From Sedimenticola sp. (GTDB lineage: Bacteria > Pseudomonadota > Gammaproteobacteria > Chromatiales > Chromatiaceae), in NCBI GenBank assembly GCA_027008705.1, contig JALVEB010000088.1:1-34668 (forward strand): DNA of 34,668 bases, read 5' to 3'. The notes beneath the pieces were generated by a model. That model searched no databases. It was not told the DNA's origin and saw only the letters and a list, made by a program, of their open reading frames with translations. Below are positions 19,183 to 27,256 of this stretch, in pieces. The translations under genes and the position numbers were made by a program. Position 1 is the stretch's first letter, and each line of letters opens with the position of its first letter.

Positions 19183-19725
19183 GTGATCGACTCGGATGGA
19201 TTTCGACCCAATGTTGGCATTATTCTCTGCAATGACGAGCGCCAGCTGTTCTGGGGCCGGCGCATCGGGCAGGACGCTTGGCAGTTCCCTCAGGGCGGCA
19301 TCCAGCCTAACGAAAGCCCGCGACAGGCGATGTTCCGCGAGTTGGAGGAAGAGATCGGTCTGAAAACCGATCAGGTCGAGATCATTGGCCAAACCCGACA
19401 CTGGCTGCGCTACCGGTTGCCGAAGCGCTATATCCGGCGCCGCCCGGACCCCGGCGCGCGCACCTGCATCGGCCAGAAGCAGATCTGGTTCCTGTTGCGC
19501 GTACTCTGCGATGAAAGCGGCTTCTGCCTCGATCATACCGAAAAGCCGGAGTTCGACGACTGGTGCTGGGTGGACTACTGGGAACCGGTCAAGCGAGTGG
19601 TCTACTTCAAACGCAATGTCTATTCGCGCGCGCTCGCCGAGCTGGAATCCCTGCTCTTTCCCGAGCGCACCGACACCCTGCACCCGCAAAATCATACGAG
19701 CTATCTGCGTCAGAACCGACGCTGA
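19183..19725 (+). CDS. rppH: RNA pyrophosphohydrolase
   Basis: 180 aa Nudix enzyme that removes pyrophosphate from mRNA 5' triphosphates, triggering RNase E decay. The Nudix box begins at G38 ([11 protein letters not shown]) and continues RELEEEIGL to about 60. [19 protein letters not shown] is a very typical RppH stretch. I choose the GTG at 19183 ([15 protein letters not shown]) because the family begins [12 protein letters not shown] and AAGG lies nine bases upstream. An ATG at 19144 would add 13 residues and is the alternative. ptsP starts 8 bp after the stop, an order shared with many Gammaproteobacteria. Confidence 0.95.
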   Translation: MIDSDGFRPNVGIILCNDERQLFWGRRIGQDAWQFPQGGIQPNESPRQAMFRELEEEIGLKTDQVEIIGQTRHWLRYRLPKRYIRRRPDPGARTCIGQKQIWFLLRVLCDESGFCLDHTEKPEFDDWCWVDYWEPVKRVVYFKRNVYSRALAELESLLFPERTDTLHPQNHTSYLRQNRR

Positions 19726-19733
19726 TCCTGGCG

Positions 19734-22004
19734 ATGCTGGATACGCTGCACCGGATCGTCCAGGAGGTCACCCGCGCCAACGACCTCGAAAAAGCGCTGC
19801 AATTGCTGGTCAGCGGCGTGCGCGAGGCCGTCCACAGTGACGTCTGCTCGGTCTACCTGACCGATTTCGAAAACCGCGAGCACGTCCTCGCGGCGACCGA
19901 TGGGCTGCGCCCGGAGGCGGTCGGCAAGGTGCGCCTGCCGATGCATCGCGGCCTCATCGGGCTGGTCGCCGAGCGCGCCGAACCGCTGAACCTCGACGAT
20001 GCGCCGAGCCATCCGCACTATCTTTATATCCCGCACACCGGCGAAACCGAGTACCACGGCTTTCTCGGCGTGCCGATCATCCACTACCGCAGCGTGCTCG
20101 GGGTGCTGGTGGCGCGTCAACAGCAGCCGCGCAAGTTCGAGGACGAGGAAGTCACCTTCCTGTTCACACTGGCGGCGCAACTGGCCGGCGCGATCAAGCA
20201 CGCCCAGGCGAGCGGCGAGCTGGCGACGCTGACCCGCCGAAGCGATGGCGGCGCGCGCTTTCTCGAAGGGCGCGGCAGCGCCACCGGCGTTGCGATCGGA
20301 ATCGGCCGGGTCGCCTACGAGGGCGCCGAGCTGTCGGCGATGCCGGACCGTCGCATCACCGACATCGCCGCCGAACGCCGCCAACTGCTCGACGCGGTGA
20401 ACCGCGTGCGCGACGAGCTCGAAGCGATGAAGCGGCGCCTCGCCGGCAGTCTCGGGCGCGAGGACCAGGCCCTGTTCGACGCCCTGCTGCTGATGCTCGA
20501 CAGCGATTCCCTGGTGCGGCGCGCGCTGACCCTGATCGAACAGGGCAACTGGGCCCCGGGCGCGCTGCGCGACAGCATCGAGGAACACGCGCGGGTATTC
20601 GATGCGATGGAGGACAGCTACTTGCGCGAGCGCGCCGCCGACGTGCGCAATCTCGGCAACCGCATCCTTTCCCATATGAGCGGCGCCGGCGGCCAGGCGG
20701 ATGCCCGGGACTACCCGGAGCAGACCATCCTGGTCGGCGAGGAGATCAGCATCATGCAGCTTGCCGAGGTCCCGCGAGAGCGGCTTGCCGGACTGGTTTC
20801 GATGCGCGGTTCGAATTCCTCGCATGTGGCGATACTGGCTCGCGCGATGGGCATCCCGGCGGTTATGGGGGTCGCCGAGCTGCCGGTCAGCCGCCTCGAC
20901 AAGCGCGCGCTGATCGTCGACGGTTACCGTGGCCGCATCTATATCTCGCCGACCCCGTCGGTCTTTCGTGAATACCAGCGTCTCGCCGACGAGGAACGCG
21001 CCCTGAGCCACGAGCTCCAGGCGCTGCGCGACCAGCCCTCGGAAACCGTCGACGGCGTGCATGTGCCATTGCTGCTGAACACCGGCCTGGTGCTGGAGCA
21101 ACGGACCGCCGGCGCCGCCGATGCCGAGGGCGTCGGCCTGTACCGCACCGAGCTGCCGTTCATGGTGCGCGACCGCTTCCCCGGCGAGAACGTGCAGACC
21201 ATCAACTATCACCGCGTGATCAGCGAGTTCGCGCCCCGCCCGGTGACGCTGCGCATCCTTGACATCGGCGGCGACAAGCCGCTGCCCTACTTCCCGATCG
21301 ACGAGTCGAATCCGTTTCTCGGCTGGCGCGGCATCCGCATCCTGCTCGACCACCCGGAGATCTTCCTGACCCAGGTGCGCGCGATGCTGCGCGCCAGCGT
21401 CGGCTTCGACAATCTGCATATCATGCTGCCGATGGTCACCACGCTGGACGAGGTCGACGACGCGCTGGATCTGATCCACCGCGCCCGCGAGGAGCTGCTC
21501 GACGAGGGCTACGAGATCCACCCGCCCAAACTCGGCGTCATGATCGAGGTGCCGGCGGCGGCGATGCAGGCCGAGATCTTCGCCGAGCGCGTCGATTTTC
21601 TGTCGATCGGCAGCAACGATCTGACCCAATACCTGCTCGCGGTCGACCGCAACAACAGCCATGTCGCCGCCCTCTACGACGACCTCCACCCGGTGCTGCT
21701 GCACACCATCCAGCAGGTCGCCACCGCCGCGGCGGCCCACGACACGCCGGTCAGTCTGTGCGGCGAGCTTGCCGGCAACCCCGCCGCGGCGCCGCTGCTG
21801 CTCGGCATGGGCATCACCAGCCTGAGCATGAGCTCCGGCAGCCTGCTGCGCGTAAAGGCGGTGATCCGCTCGACCAGCCTGCCGCGCGCGCGCGAACTGC
21901 TGCGCTCGGCGCAGCGCTGCCGCGACGGCGATTGCGTGCGCAAGCTGATGGAACGCGCGCTCGATGGCATGGGGCTGGGCGGGCTGGTGCGCCCCGGCAA
22001 GTAG
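19734..22004 (+). CDS. ptsP: Nitrogen phosphotransferase enzyme I (EI-Ntr)
   Basis: 756 aa. A GAF sensor domain (about 1-165) is followed by the enzyme I module. It autophosphorylates from phosphoenolpyruvate and passes phosphate to NPr (PtsO) and EIIA-Ntr (PtsN), linking nitrogen status (glutamine sensed by GAF) to K+ and stress control. The phosphorylated His is H364 in SMRGSNSSHVAILAR. The PEP-binding part has DIGGDKPLPYFP, NPFLGWRGIRILLD and LSIGSNDLTQYLLAVDRNN, with a catalytic Cys in SLCGELAGNP. No ptsO or ptsN in the window. It is probably co-transcribed with rppH; no Shine-Dalgarno is obvious. Confidence 0.96.
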   Translation: MLDTLHRIVQEVTRANDLEKALQLLVSGVREAVHSDVCSVYLTDFENREHVLAATDGLRPEAVGKVRLPMHRGLIGLVAERAEPLNLDDAPSHPHYLYIPHTGETEYHGFLGVPIIHYRSVLGVLVARQQQPRKFEDEEVTFLFTLAAQLAGAIKHAQASGELATLTRRSDGGARFLEGRGSATGVAIGIGRVAYEGAELSAMPDRRITDIAAERRQLLDAVNRVRDELEAMKRRLAGSLGREDQALFDALLLMLDSDSLVRRALTLIEQGNWAPGALRDSIEEHARVFDAMEDSYLRERAADVRNLGNRILSHMSGAGGQADARDYPEQTILVGEEISIMQLAEVPRERLAGLVSMRGSNSSHVAILARAMGIPAVMGVAELPVSRLDKRALIVDGYRGRIYISPTPSVFREYQRLADEERALSHELQALRDQPSETVDGVHVPLLLNTGLVLEQRTAGAADAEGVGLYRTELPFMVRDRFPGENVQTINYHRVISEFAPRPVTLRILDIGGDKPLPYFPIDESNPFLGWRGIRILLDHPEIFLTQVRAMLRASVGFDNLHIMLPMVTTLDEVDDALDLIHRAREELLDEGYEIHPPKLGVMIEVPAAAMQAEIFAERVDFLSIGSNDLTQYLLAVDRNNSHVAALYDDLHPVLLHTIQQVATAAAAHDTPVSLCGELAGNPAAAPLLLGMGITSLSMSSGSLLRVKAVIRSTSLPRARELLRSAQRCRDGDCVRKLMERALDGMGLGGLVRPGK

Positions 22005-22025
22005 CCTGTCGCCGCCGCGCGCCGC

Positions 22026-23000
22026 TCAGGCCTCGCCCGTCGCTTCCAGCGCGCCGCCACAACTCGAGCCCTGCCCGGCGGTGCAGCCCCAGCAGTGCTC
22101 GCCGACACGCACCCGCAACCCTTCCAGCGCCGACGCATCGAGCTCGCGCAGGTGGGTCCGTCGGCGCGCGCCGAGACGCAACGGCAGATCGAGCATCTGG
22201 TTGAAGTCGCAATCATAGAGGTATCCACGCCAATCGACGCTCAACAGCGCGCGACACATGACCGCCTCGAGGTTCTCGTCGTTATGGTGGTCCTTCAGCA
22301 AGCGCAGATACTCACCGAAGCGTCCTTGCGACTGCAACAGGCTGCCAAAACGACGGATCGGCAGATTGGCCAGGGTCAGCAAGTGATCGAAGACCACCCC
22401 ATGCGCCTCGCCGAGACGGCGCTTGTAGTCCTGCTCCAACGCGCATTGCGGCGGCGGCAGGTACGGTCCAGCCGGATTGTAGACCAGATCCAGACGCAGC
22501 TCGCCACCCTGGCCATAGCCGAGCGCGTTGAGGCGCCGCAACGCGCGGATGCTGCGCTCGAACACCCCCGCGCCGCGCTGGCCGTCGACATTCTCCGGCA
22601 GATAGCACGGCAGCGAGGCGACCACCCGCACCTGCCGCGCGGCCAGGAAGCTCGCAAGATCTTCCCGCCCCGGCTCCTCGAGTATCGTCAGATTGCAGCG
22701 ATCGATCACTTCCACGCCGAGCGCGCGGGCCTGCTCGACCAAATAGCGGAAAGCGGGGTTCATCTCCGGCGCGCCGCCGGTCAGATCCAGCGTGCCCACG
22801 CCACTGACGCGCAGAAAAGCCAGCACCTCGTCGATGGTCTCGCGCGTCATGACCTCGGCGCGGCGCGGGCCGGCGTCGACATGGCAATGCCGGCACTGCT
22901 GATTGCACAGATAACCCAGATTGACCTGAAGCGTCTCCAGACGGCCACGCAGCGGCGCCGGAAAACGGGTGGGAAACAGCAATGGACGGGAATCAAGCAT
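22026..23000 (-). CDS. ArsS-like radical SAM protein (DUF3641)
   Basis: 324 aa. The radical SAM cluster motif is C32, C36, C39 in NLGYLCNQQCRHCHVDAGP, followed by LDLTGGAPEMNP (SAM-binding GGAPE 75-79). The C-terminal half has extra cysteines (CRALLSVDWRGYLYDCDFN; then C303, C306, C314 in HCWGCTAGQGSSCGG), likely ligands of an auxiliary cluster. This layout fits the ArsS family, proposed to act in arsenosugar synthesis. No arsM or other arsenic gene is adjacent, so the substrate here is open. No in-frame TGA suggesting selenocysteine was seen. It is convergent with ptsP (21 bp) and divergent from nadK. A leader without a clear Shine-Dalgarno precedes 23000. Confidence 0.85.
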   Translation of the reverse strand: MLDSRPLLFPTRFPAPLRGRLETLQVNLGYLCNQQCRHCHVDAGPRRAEVMTRETIDEVLAFLRVSGVGTLDLTGGAPEMNPAFRYLVEQARALGVEVIDRCNLTILEEPGREDLASFLAARQVRVVASLPCYLPENVDGQRGAGVFERSIRALRRLNALGYGQGGELRLDLVYNPAGPYLPPPQCALEQDYKRRLGEAHGVVFDHLLTLANLPIRRFGSLLQSQGRFGEYLRLLKDHHNDENLEAVMCRALLSVDWRGYLYDCDFNQMLDLPLRLGARRRTHLRELDASALEGLRVRVGEHCWGCTAGQGSSCGGALEATGEA

Positions 23001-23165
23001 GAGATTTCTCGCAAGCGACGCAGATTCGGAGGGGCGGACTTCATTCTGCCTGCCATCCCGATCCGCGACAAGCCGGCATAAATCCCTTTCCTGCTACGCG
23101 CTGGCCGATACCCGCGACGCATGCTATTTTGCCGCAAGCCCGACACCGAAACCTACGGCGGCAAG

Positions 23166-24041
23166 ATGAGCGCACACTTCAAGACCATCGGCATCATCGG
23201 CAAGTACATCGCTCCCGGCGTGCAACGCACCTTGCGCCAGCTATTGAACTTTCTGCGCCAGCGCGGCTGCGAGGTGGTCGCCGACCGCTACACCGCCGAC
23301 AGCTACCCGGATCTGCGCATTCCCCGCCTCGATTGGGCCGGATTCGGCGCGCGCGCCGAACTCGCGATGGTGGTCGGCGGCGACGGCACCATGCTCCACG
23401 CGGCGCGCCACCTCGCCGTTCATGAAACCCCGCTGCTCGGCATCAACCTTGGTCGTCTCGGCTTCCTCACCGATGTCTCGCCGGAGAACATGGAAACCAC
23501 CCTGAGCCATATCCTCGACGGTGAATACGAACGCGACGCGCGACTCACGCTGGAGCTGCAACTGCTCGACGACGACCAAATCCGCGAGCGCGGCTTCGCG
23601 CTCAACGATGTTGTCGTGCACAAATGGAACATGGCGCGCATGATCGAGCTGGAAACCCACGTCAACGAGCGCTTCGTCGATACCCTGCGCTCCGACGGCC
23701 TGATCCTCGCGACGCCGACCGGCTCGACCGGCTATGCGCTCTCCGGCGGCGGCCCGCTGATGCCACCGAACATCGACGCCCTGGTGCTTGCGCCGATCTG
23801 CCCGCATACCCTCAGCAACCGCCCGATCGTACTGCGTGACGACAGCGTCATCGACATCCGCATCCACGGTCGCACCGACCCGGCCCATGTGCGCATCAGT
23901 TGCGATGGCAATGAAAGCCTGCCGATCGGGCGCGACACCCTGATCCGCATCCGCCGCGGCCCCCATCGCGTGCAGCTGATCCACCCGGTCGGACACGACC
24001 ACTTCTGCCTGCTGCGCGCCAAGCTCGGCTGGGGGGGATAA
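23166..24041 (+). CDS. nadK: NAD kinase
   Basis: 291 aa. It phosphorylates NAD+ to NADP+ in the cytosol. The GGDGT motif is at 71-75 and the NAD-binding stretch TPTGSTGYALSGGGP at 183-197. LNDVVVHK (147-154) occupies the place of the usual NE(V/I)VVH motif, with Asp for Glu. The start at 23166 (MSAHFKTIGIIGKY) fits the family; an in-frame ATG at 23121 is less likely. Its TAA overlaps the recN ATG (TAATG), the common nadK-recN coupling. Confidence 0.96.
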   Translation: MSAHFKTIGIIGKYIAPGVQRTLRQLLNFLRQRGCEVVADRYTADSYPDLRIPRLDWAGFGARAELAMVVGGDGTMLHAARHLAVHETPLLGINLGRLGFLTDVSPENMETTLSHILDGEYERDARLTLELQLLDDDQIRERGFALNDVVVHKWNMARMIELETHVNERFVDTLRSDGLILATPTGSTGYALSGGGPLMPPNIDALVLAPICPHTLSNRPIVLRDDSVIDIRIHGRTDPAHVRISCDGNESLPIGRDTLIRIRRGPHRVQLIHPVGHDHFCLLRAKLGWGG

Positions 24042-25738
24042 TGCTGCGCGAGCTGTCGATCCGCAACCTCGCGATCGTCACCTCGGCCGAGCTCGAACTC
24101 GGTCAAGGCATGGTCGTGCTGACCGGCGAAACCGGCGCCGGCAAATCGATCCTGATCGACGCCCTGTCGCTGGCTCTCGGCGGCAAGGCCGACAAACGCA
24201 TGATCCGTCACGGCCAGGCGCGCGCCGAGGTCAGCGCCGGCTTCCGCGTCGCGCCCGACAGCCCCGCCGCCGCCTGGCTGCGCGAGCATGAACTGGACAG
24301 CGACGACGAATGCATCCTGCGCCGCGTGCTGAACCAGGACGGCCGCTCGCGCGCCTTCGTCAACGGCAGCCCGGCGCCGCGCAAGGCCTTGCAGGAAATC
24401 GGCGCCCTGCTCGTCGCAATCCACGGCCAGCACGCCCACCAGGCCCTGACCCGGCCCACCCACCAGCGCCTGCTGCTCGACCGCTTCGGCGGCCACGCGC
24501 GGCTGCTCGAGCGCATCGCCCGCTGTTACCAGGCGCTACAACGAAGCCAGCGCCGGCTCGACGAACTGCGCGCCGCCGCCGACGAGCGCGCCGCGCGCGC
24601 CGAACTGCTGCGCTACCAGATCGACGAACTCGACGCGCTCGCGATCGGCGACGACGAATGGCCGCGCCTCGACGAGGCACAACGCCGCCTCTCGCGCGCC
24701 GACCAGCTGCGTGACGGCGTGGCCCGGGTGCTCACCCGCATCGCCGGCGACGATCAGGGCCTGCGCGACCCGCTGAACGATGCCGCGCGACAGCTGCGCG
24801 CGCTGGCCGCCTCCGACCCCACGCTCGGCGACAGCGCCGAACTGCTCGAATCGGCCTCGATCCAGATCGAGGAAGCCGCCAGCGGCCTGCGCCACTACCT
24901 GGACGGTCTCGAACTGGACCCGGCGCGGCTCGCGGAGGTCGAGACCCGCCTTGGTCAACTGCTCGACATGGCGCGCAAATACCGCGTCGAACCCACCCGG
25001 CTCAACGCCCACCGTGACACCCTCGCCACCGAACTGGCCACGCTGCGCCAGCATGACGACGACAGCGCGCGCCTCGCGGAAGAGACCGCTCGCCTGCAAG
25101 CCGAATACCAACGCGCCGCCGAACAATTGAGCAAGAAACGCGAGGCCGCGGCACGCAAGCTCGCTCGCATCGTCACCCAATCGATGGAAACCCTGGCGAT
25201 GCGGGGCGGCCGTTTCGAGATCCGGCTGAGCCCGGCCGAACCCGGCGCCAACGGGATCGACCAGATCGAATTCCGGGTCAGCGCCAACCCCGGCCAGCCG
25301 CCCGCGCCACTTGCCGCGGTGGCCTCCGGCGGCGAACTCTCGCGCATCAGCCTCGCAATCCAGACCGCCACCGCCGGTTGCGACGACATTCCGAGCCTGA
25401 TCTTCGACGAGATCGATGTCGGTATCGGCGGCGGCACCGCCAGCATCGTCGGCCGCCTGCTCCATCAACTCGCGCAACAACGCCAAGTCATCTGCATCAC
25501 CCACCTGCCCCAGGTCGCAGCCCACGGTGACCAACACCTCGCTGTGGCCAAGGCCGCCCGGGACGGACAGACCACCACCACCATCCGACCACTGAAACCA
25601 AGGCAACGCATCGAAGAACTGGCTCGCATGCTCGGCGGCGAGAAGATCACACCCAAGGCGCGTGACAACGCCCGCGAGCTGCTGCGCCAAACCGGCGCCC
25701 TGCCGGAAAGCCCCGCGCAAGCAGATCGTCCCCGCTGA
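24041..25738 (+). CDS. recN: DNA repair protein RecN
   Basis: 565 aa SMC-like ATPase acting in double-strand-break repair. Walker A GETGAGKS is at 29-36; the central part (about 160-390) is coiled coil rich in Arg, Glu, Leu and Ala; the signature SGGELSRISLAIQ lies near 430 and Walker B LIFDEIDVGIGGGTA near 453. The start overlaps the nadK stop. SOS control is usual for recN, but no LexA box was recognised in the coupled upstream sequence. Confidence 0.96.
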   Translation: MLRELSIRNLAIVTSAELELGQGMVVLTGETGAGKSILIDALSLALGGKADKRMIRHGQARAEVSAGFRVAPDSPAAAWLREHELDSDDECILRRVLNQDGRSRAFVNGSPAPRKALQEIGALLVAIHGQHAHQALTRPTHQRLLLDRFGGHARLLERIARCYQALQRSQRRLDELRAAADERAARAELLRYQIDELDALAIGDDEWPRLDEAQRRLSRADQLRDGVARVLTRIAGDDQGLRDPLNDAARQLRALAASDPTLGDSAELLESASIQIEEAASGLRHYLDGLELDPARLAEVETRLGQLLDMARKYRVEPTRLNAHRDTLATELATLRQHDDDSARLAEETARLQAEYQRAAEQLSKKREAAARKLARIVTQSMETLAMRGGRFEIRLSPAEPGANGIDQIEFRVSANPGQPPAPLAAVASGGELSRISLAIQTATAGCDDIPSLIFDEIDVGIGGGTASIVGRLLHQLAQQRQVICITHLPQVAAHGDQHLAVAKAARDGQTTTTIRPLKPRQRIEELARMLGGEKITPKARDNARELLRQTGALPESPAQADRPR

Positions 25739-26012
25739 ATCCCTTCGACAGAGAACAGAAACCGCATCCCAAACGGAGCGATTGGCGAACCCCATCACAA
25801 ATAGTTAAACAGAATGTTACAATTCCTTGATGTATTTCACATTATTTACGAAGGCCTTTCTGATATACTGTGTCCTATGTTGTTTTTTCGTGCTTGGATC
25901 ATCGGCTCGGCGCGTCTTCACCGTATCGCGCCAGTAAGACGGTTGACCCAATACAAATTAGTAACTTACGTTATTTTTTCAACTTTTTCCTAGATGTAGG
26001 AACCCGACAACA
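25739..26012 (+). promoter_or_regulatory. AT-rich promoter/leader region of the chemosensory operon
   Basis: Composition drops sharply to AT-rich between about 25796 and 26000. TGATATACT at 25861-25869 is a perfect extended -10 (TGnTATACT); no good -35 is at normal spacing. Initiation near 25876 would leave a leader of about 135 nt. The leader contains a GGCGCG / CGCGCC hairpin (25909-25914 with 25927-25932) and a long T-rich stretch before a weak AGGA (25998-26001) upstream of the ATG. Confidence 0.5.
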
Positions 26013-26369
26013 ATGCAGCACATTCTCGTCGTCGACGACTCGCTTACCGAACGCACCCGCCTAGCCGGCATCCTGAAGGACGCCGGCTACCAAGTGCTGA
26101 CCGCCAGCTCCGGTAACGAGGCGGCCACGATCGCCAAAAACCAGCACCCGGACCTGATCTTTCTCGATATCATCATGGACGATGGCGACGGATACAAAAC
26201 CTGTCGCGACCTGAAACGAGACGACGAGACAAAAAAAATTCCTGTCATCATGGTTTCGAGCAAATCCAACAGCGTCGACAAGAAATGGGCGATGAAACTC
26301 GGCGCCAGCGCCTATATCACCAAGCCCTACGAGGCCGAGGACATCCTCGCGGAACTCGAAAAACTCTGA
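26013..26369 (+). CDS. PilG/PilH-like single-domain response regulator
   Basis: 118 aa, a stand-alone receiver domain. Acidic pocket D8/D9 (VVDDS), phosphoacceptor D52 (IFLDIIMDDGDG), Ser82 in the switch position and Lys104 (ITKPY). The wording (MQHILVVDDSLTERTRLAGIL ... MKLGASAYITKPYEAEDIL) resembles the PilG/PilH receivers of type IV pilus chemosensing more than flagellar CheY. It has no output domain, so it would act by binding a partner such as a pilus motor protein. First gene of the operon; cheW starts 14 bp after its stop. Confidence 0.88.
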   Translation: MQHILVVDDSLTERTRLAGILKDAGYQVLTASSGNEAATIAKNQHPDLIFLDIIMDDGDGYKTCRDLKRDDETKKIPVIMVSSKSNSVDKKWAMKLGASAYITKPYEAEDILAELEKL

Positions 26370-26382
26370 GGCAACATGGTCC

Positions 26383-26973
26383 ATGCAGTCCCAACACGAG
26401 AACTCACCCGCGGTAAACGCCGTTGCCGGCCCAGACGCCTTCCCCGAGGCTTCGATACGGCCGCAGGATACCGCGGTCGGGCGCGCGCTCGACGCCATGG
26501 CGATGCGCTATGTCGTCGTCAGCTCCGGCGTTACACTGTTATTGCAGGCCGGCCTGACGATGGAGGTATTGGAAGACGTCGAGCGCCATTTCATCCCGCA
26601 TGCGCCAACCTGGTGCGATGGCGTGGTCAACCTGCGCGGAGAACTGCTGCCGATCGTCGTTCCCGGCCGCTTGCTCGAAAAAGCGCCCACGGCCGAAGCG
26701 GCCCCGAGCCGTCGTTATCTGCTGGTTCTGCGTCCGGAATCCAGCGCGCCCGTCGCGATCCCGTTGGACCAACTGCCGGACAAAACCCGCTTCTCCGAGC
26801 TCTCGCCCACCGCCCTGCCCGGCGGGCTGCCCGCGGCCATCACCGCGGCCTACCGCTTGGGGGAGCGGACCCTGCTCGAACTCGACCACGCGGCCTTGCT
26901 CGAATCATTGCGGCCCGAGCCGGACACGCTCCCCGCATCGGGCCGACAGACGGTCGAAACCGGGGAATCCTAG
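26383..26973 (+). CDS. PilI-like CheW coupling protein
   Basis: 196 aa. The CheW domain spans about 40-190, with the characteristic WCDGVVNLRGELLPIV at 77-92. It should bridge the MCP and CheA at the membrane. The first 38 residues are polar and variable. GAGG at 26368-26371 overlaps the end of the previous gene and is 11 bases from this start, so an internal start is possible. The downstream binding-protein gene begins after a 283-bp gap. Confidence 0.85.
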   Translation: MQSQHENSPAVNAVAGPDAFPEASIRPQDTAVGRALDAMAMRYVVVSSGVTLLLQAGLTMEVLEDVERHFIPHAPTWCDGVVNLRGELLPIVVPGRLLEKAPTAEAAPSRRYLLVLRPESSAPVAIPLDQLPDKTRFSELSPTALPGGLPAAITAAYRLGERTLLELDHAALLESLRPEPDTLPASGRQTVETGES

Positions 26974-27256
26974 CGACCTGATTCCCCACCGCTCTGGCGA
27001 ACTCCACCCGGCGAACCTCTGCCATCGACTCGCGTTGAAACGCTCTTGACGCGGGATTGCACCACCCAAGATGACGAAAATCAACAACCCAGGCATATTC
27101 CGCATTTATATTTATCGTATGGTCCGAGAAACGGATAAGGATCCGAATCAGAATGGATACGCAACATTACGACAGGAAACCCGGAACCCACGCGCGGACG
27201 AAACGACCGCCGCCGTGAAACCTTAGTTTGAAACAGGCATTAGTCAAGGCATACCC
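26974..27256 (+). other. 283-bp gap before the binding-protein gene
   Basis: No gene supported. An AT-rich patch (about 27098-27120, CATTTATATTTATCG) could hold a promoter, but no paired -35/-10 was convincing. AAGG at 27246-27249 is the probable ribosome binding site of the next gene. The gap suggests that the binding protein may have its own transcription start as well as read-through from cheW. Confidence 0.3.

Noticed and set aside
19710-21740. Minus-strand frame of 676 codons opposite ptsP
   Set aside because: Shadow frame with no domain; the plus strand has the complete EI-Ntr motifs.
22026-23000. Selenocysteine version of ArsS
   Set aside because: The C-terminal cysteines are encoded as Cys and no in-frame TGA with recoding context was found.
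22095-23081. Plus-strand frame opposite the radical SAM gene
   Set aside because: No domain; the minus strand carries the CxxxCxxC motif and SAM-binding residues.
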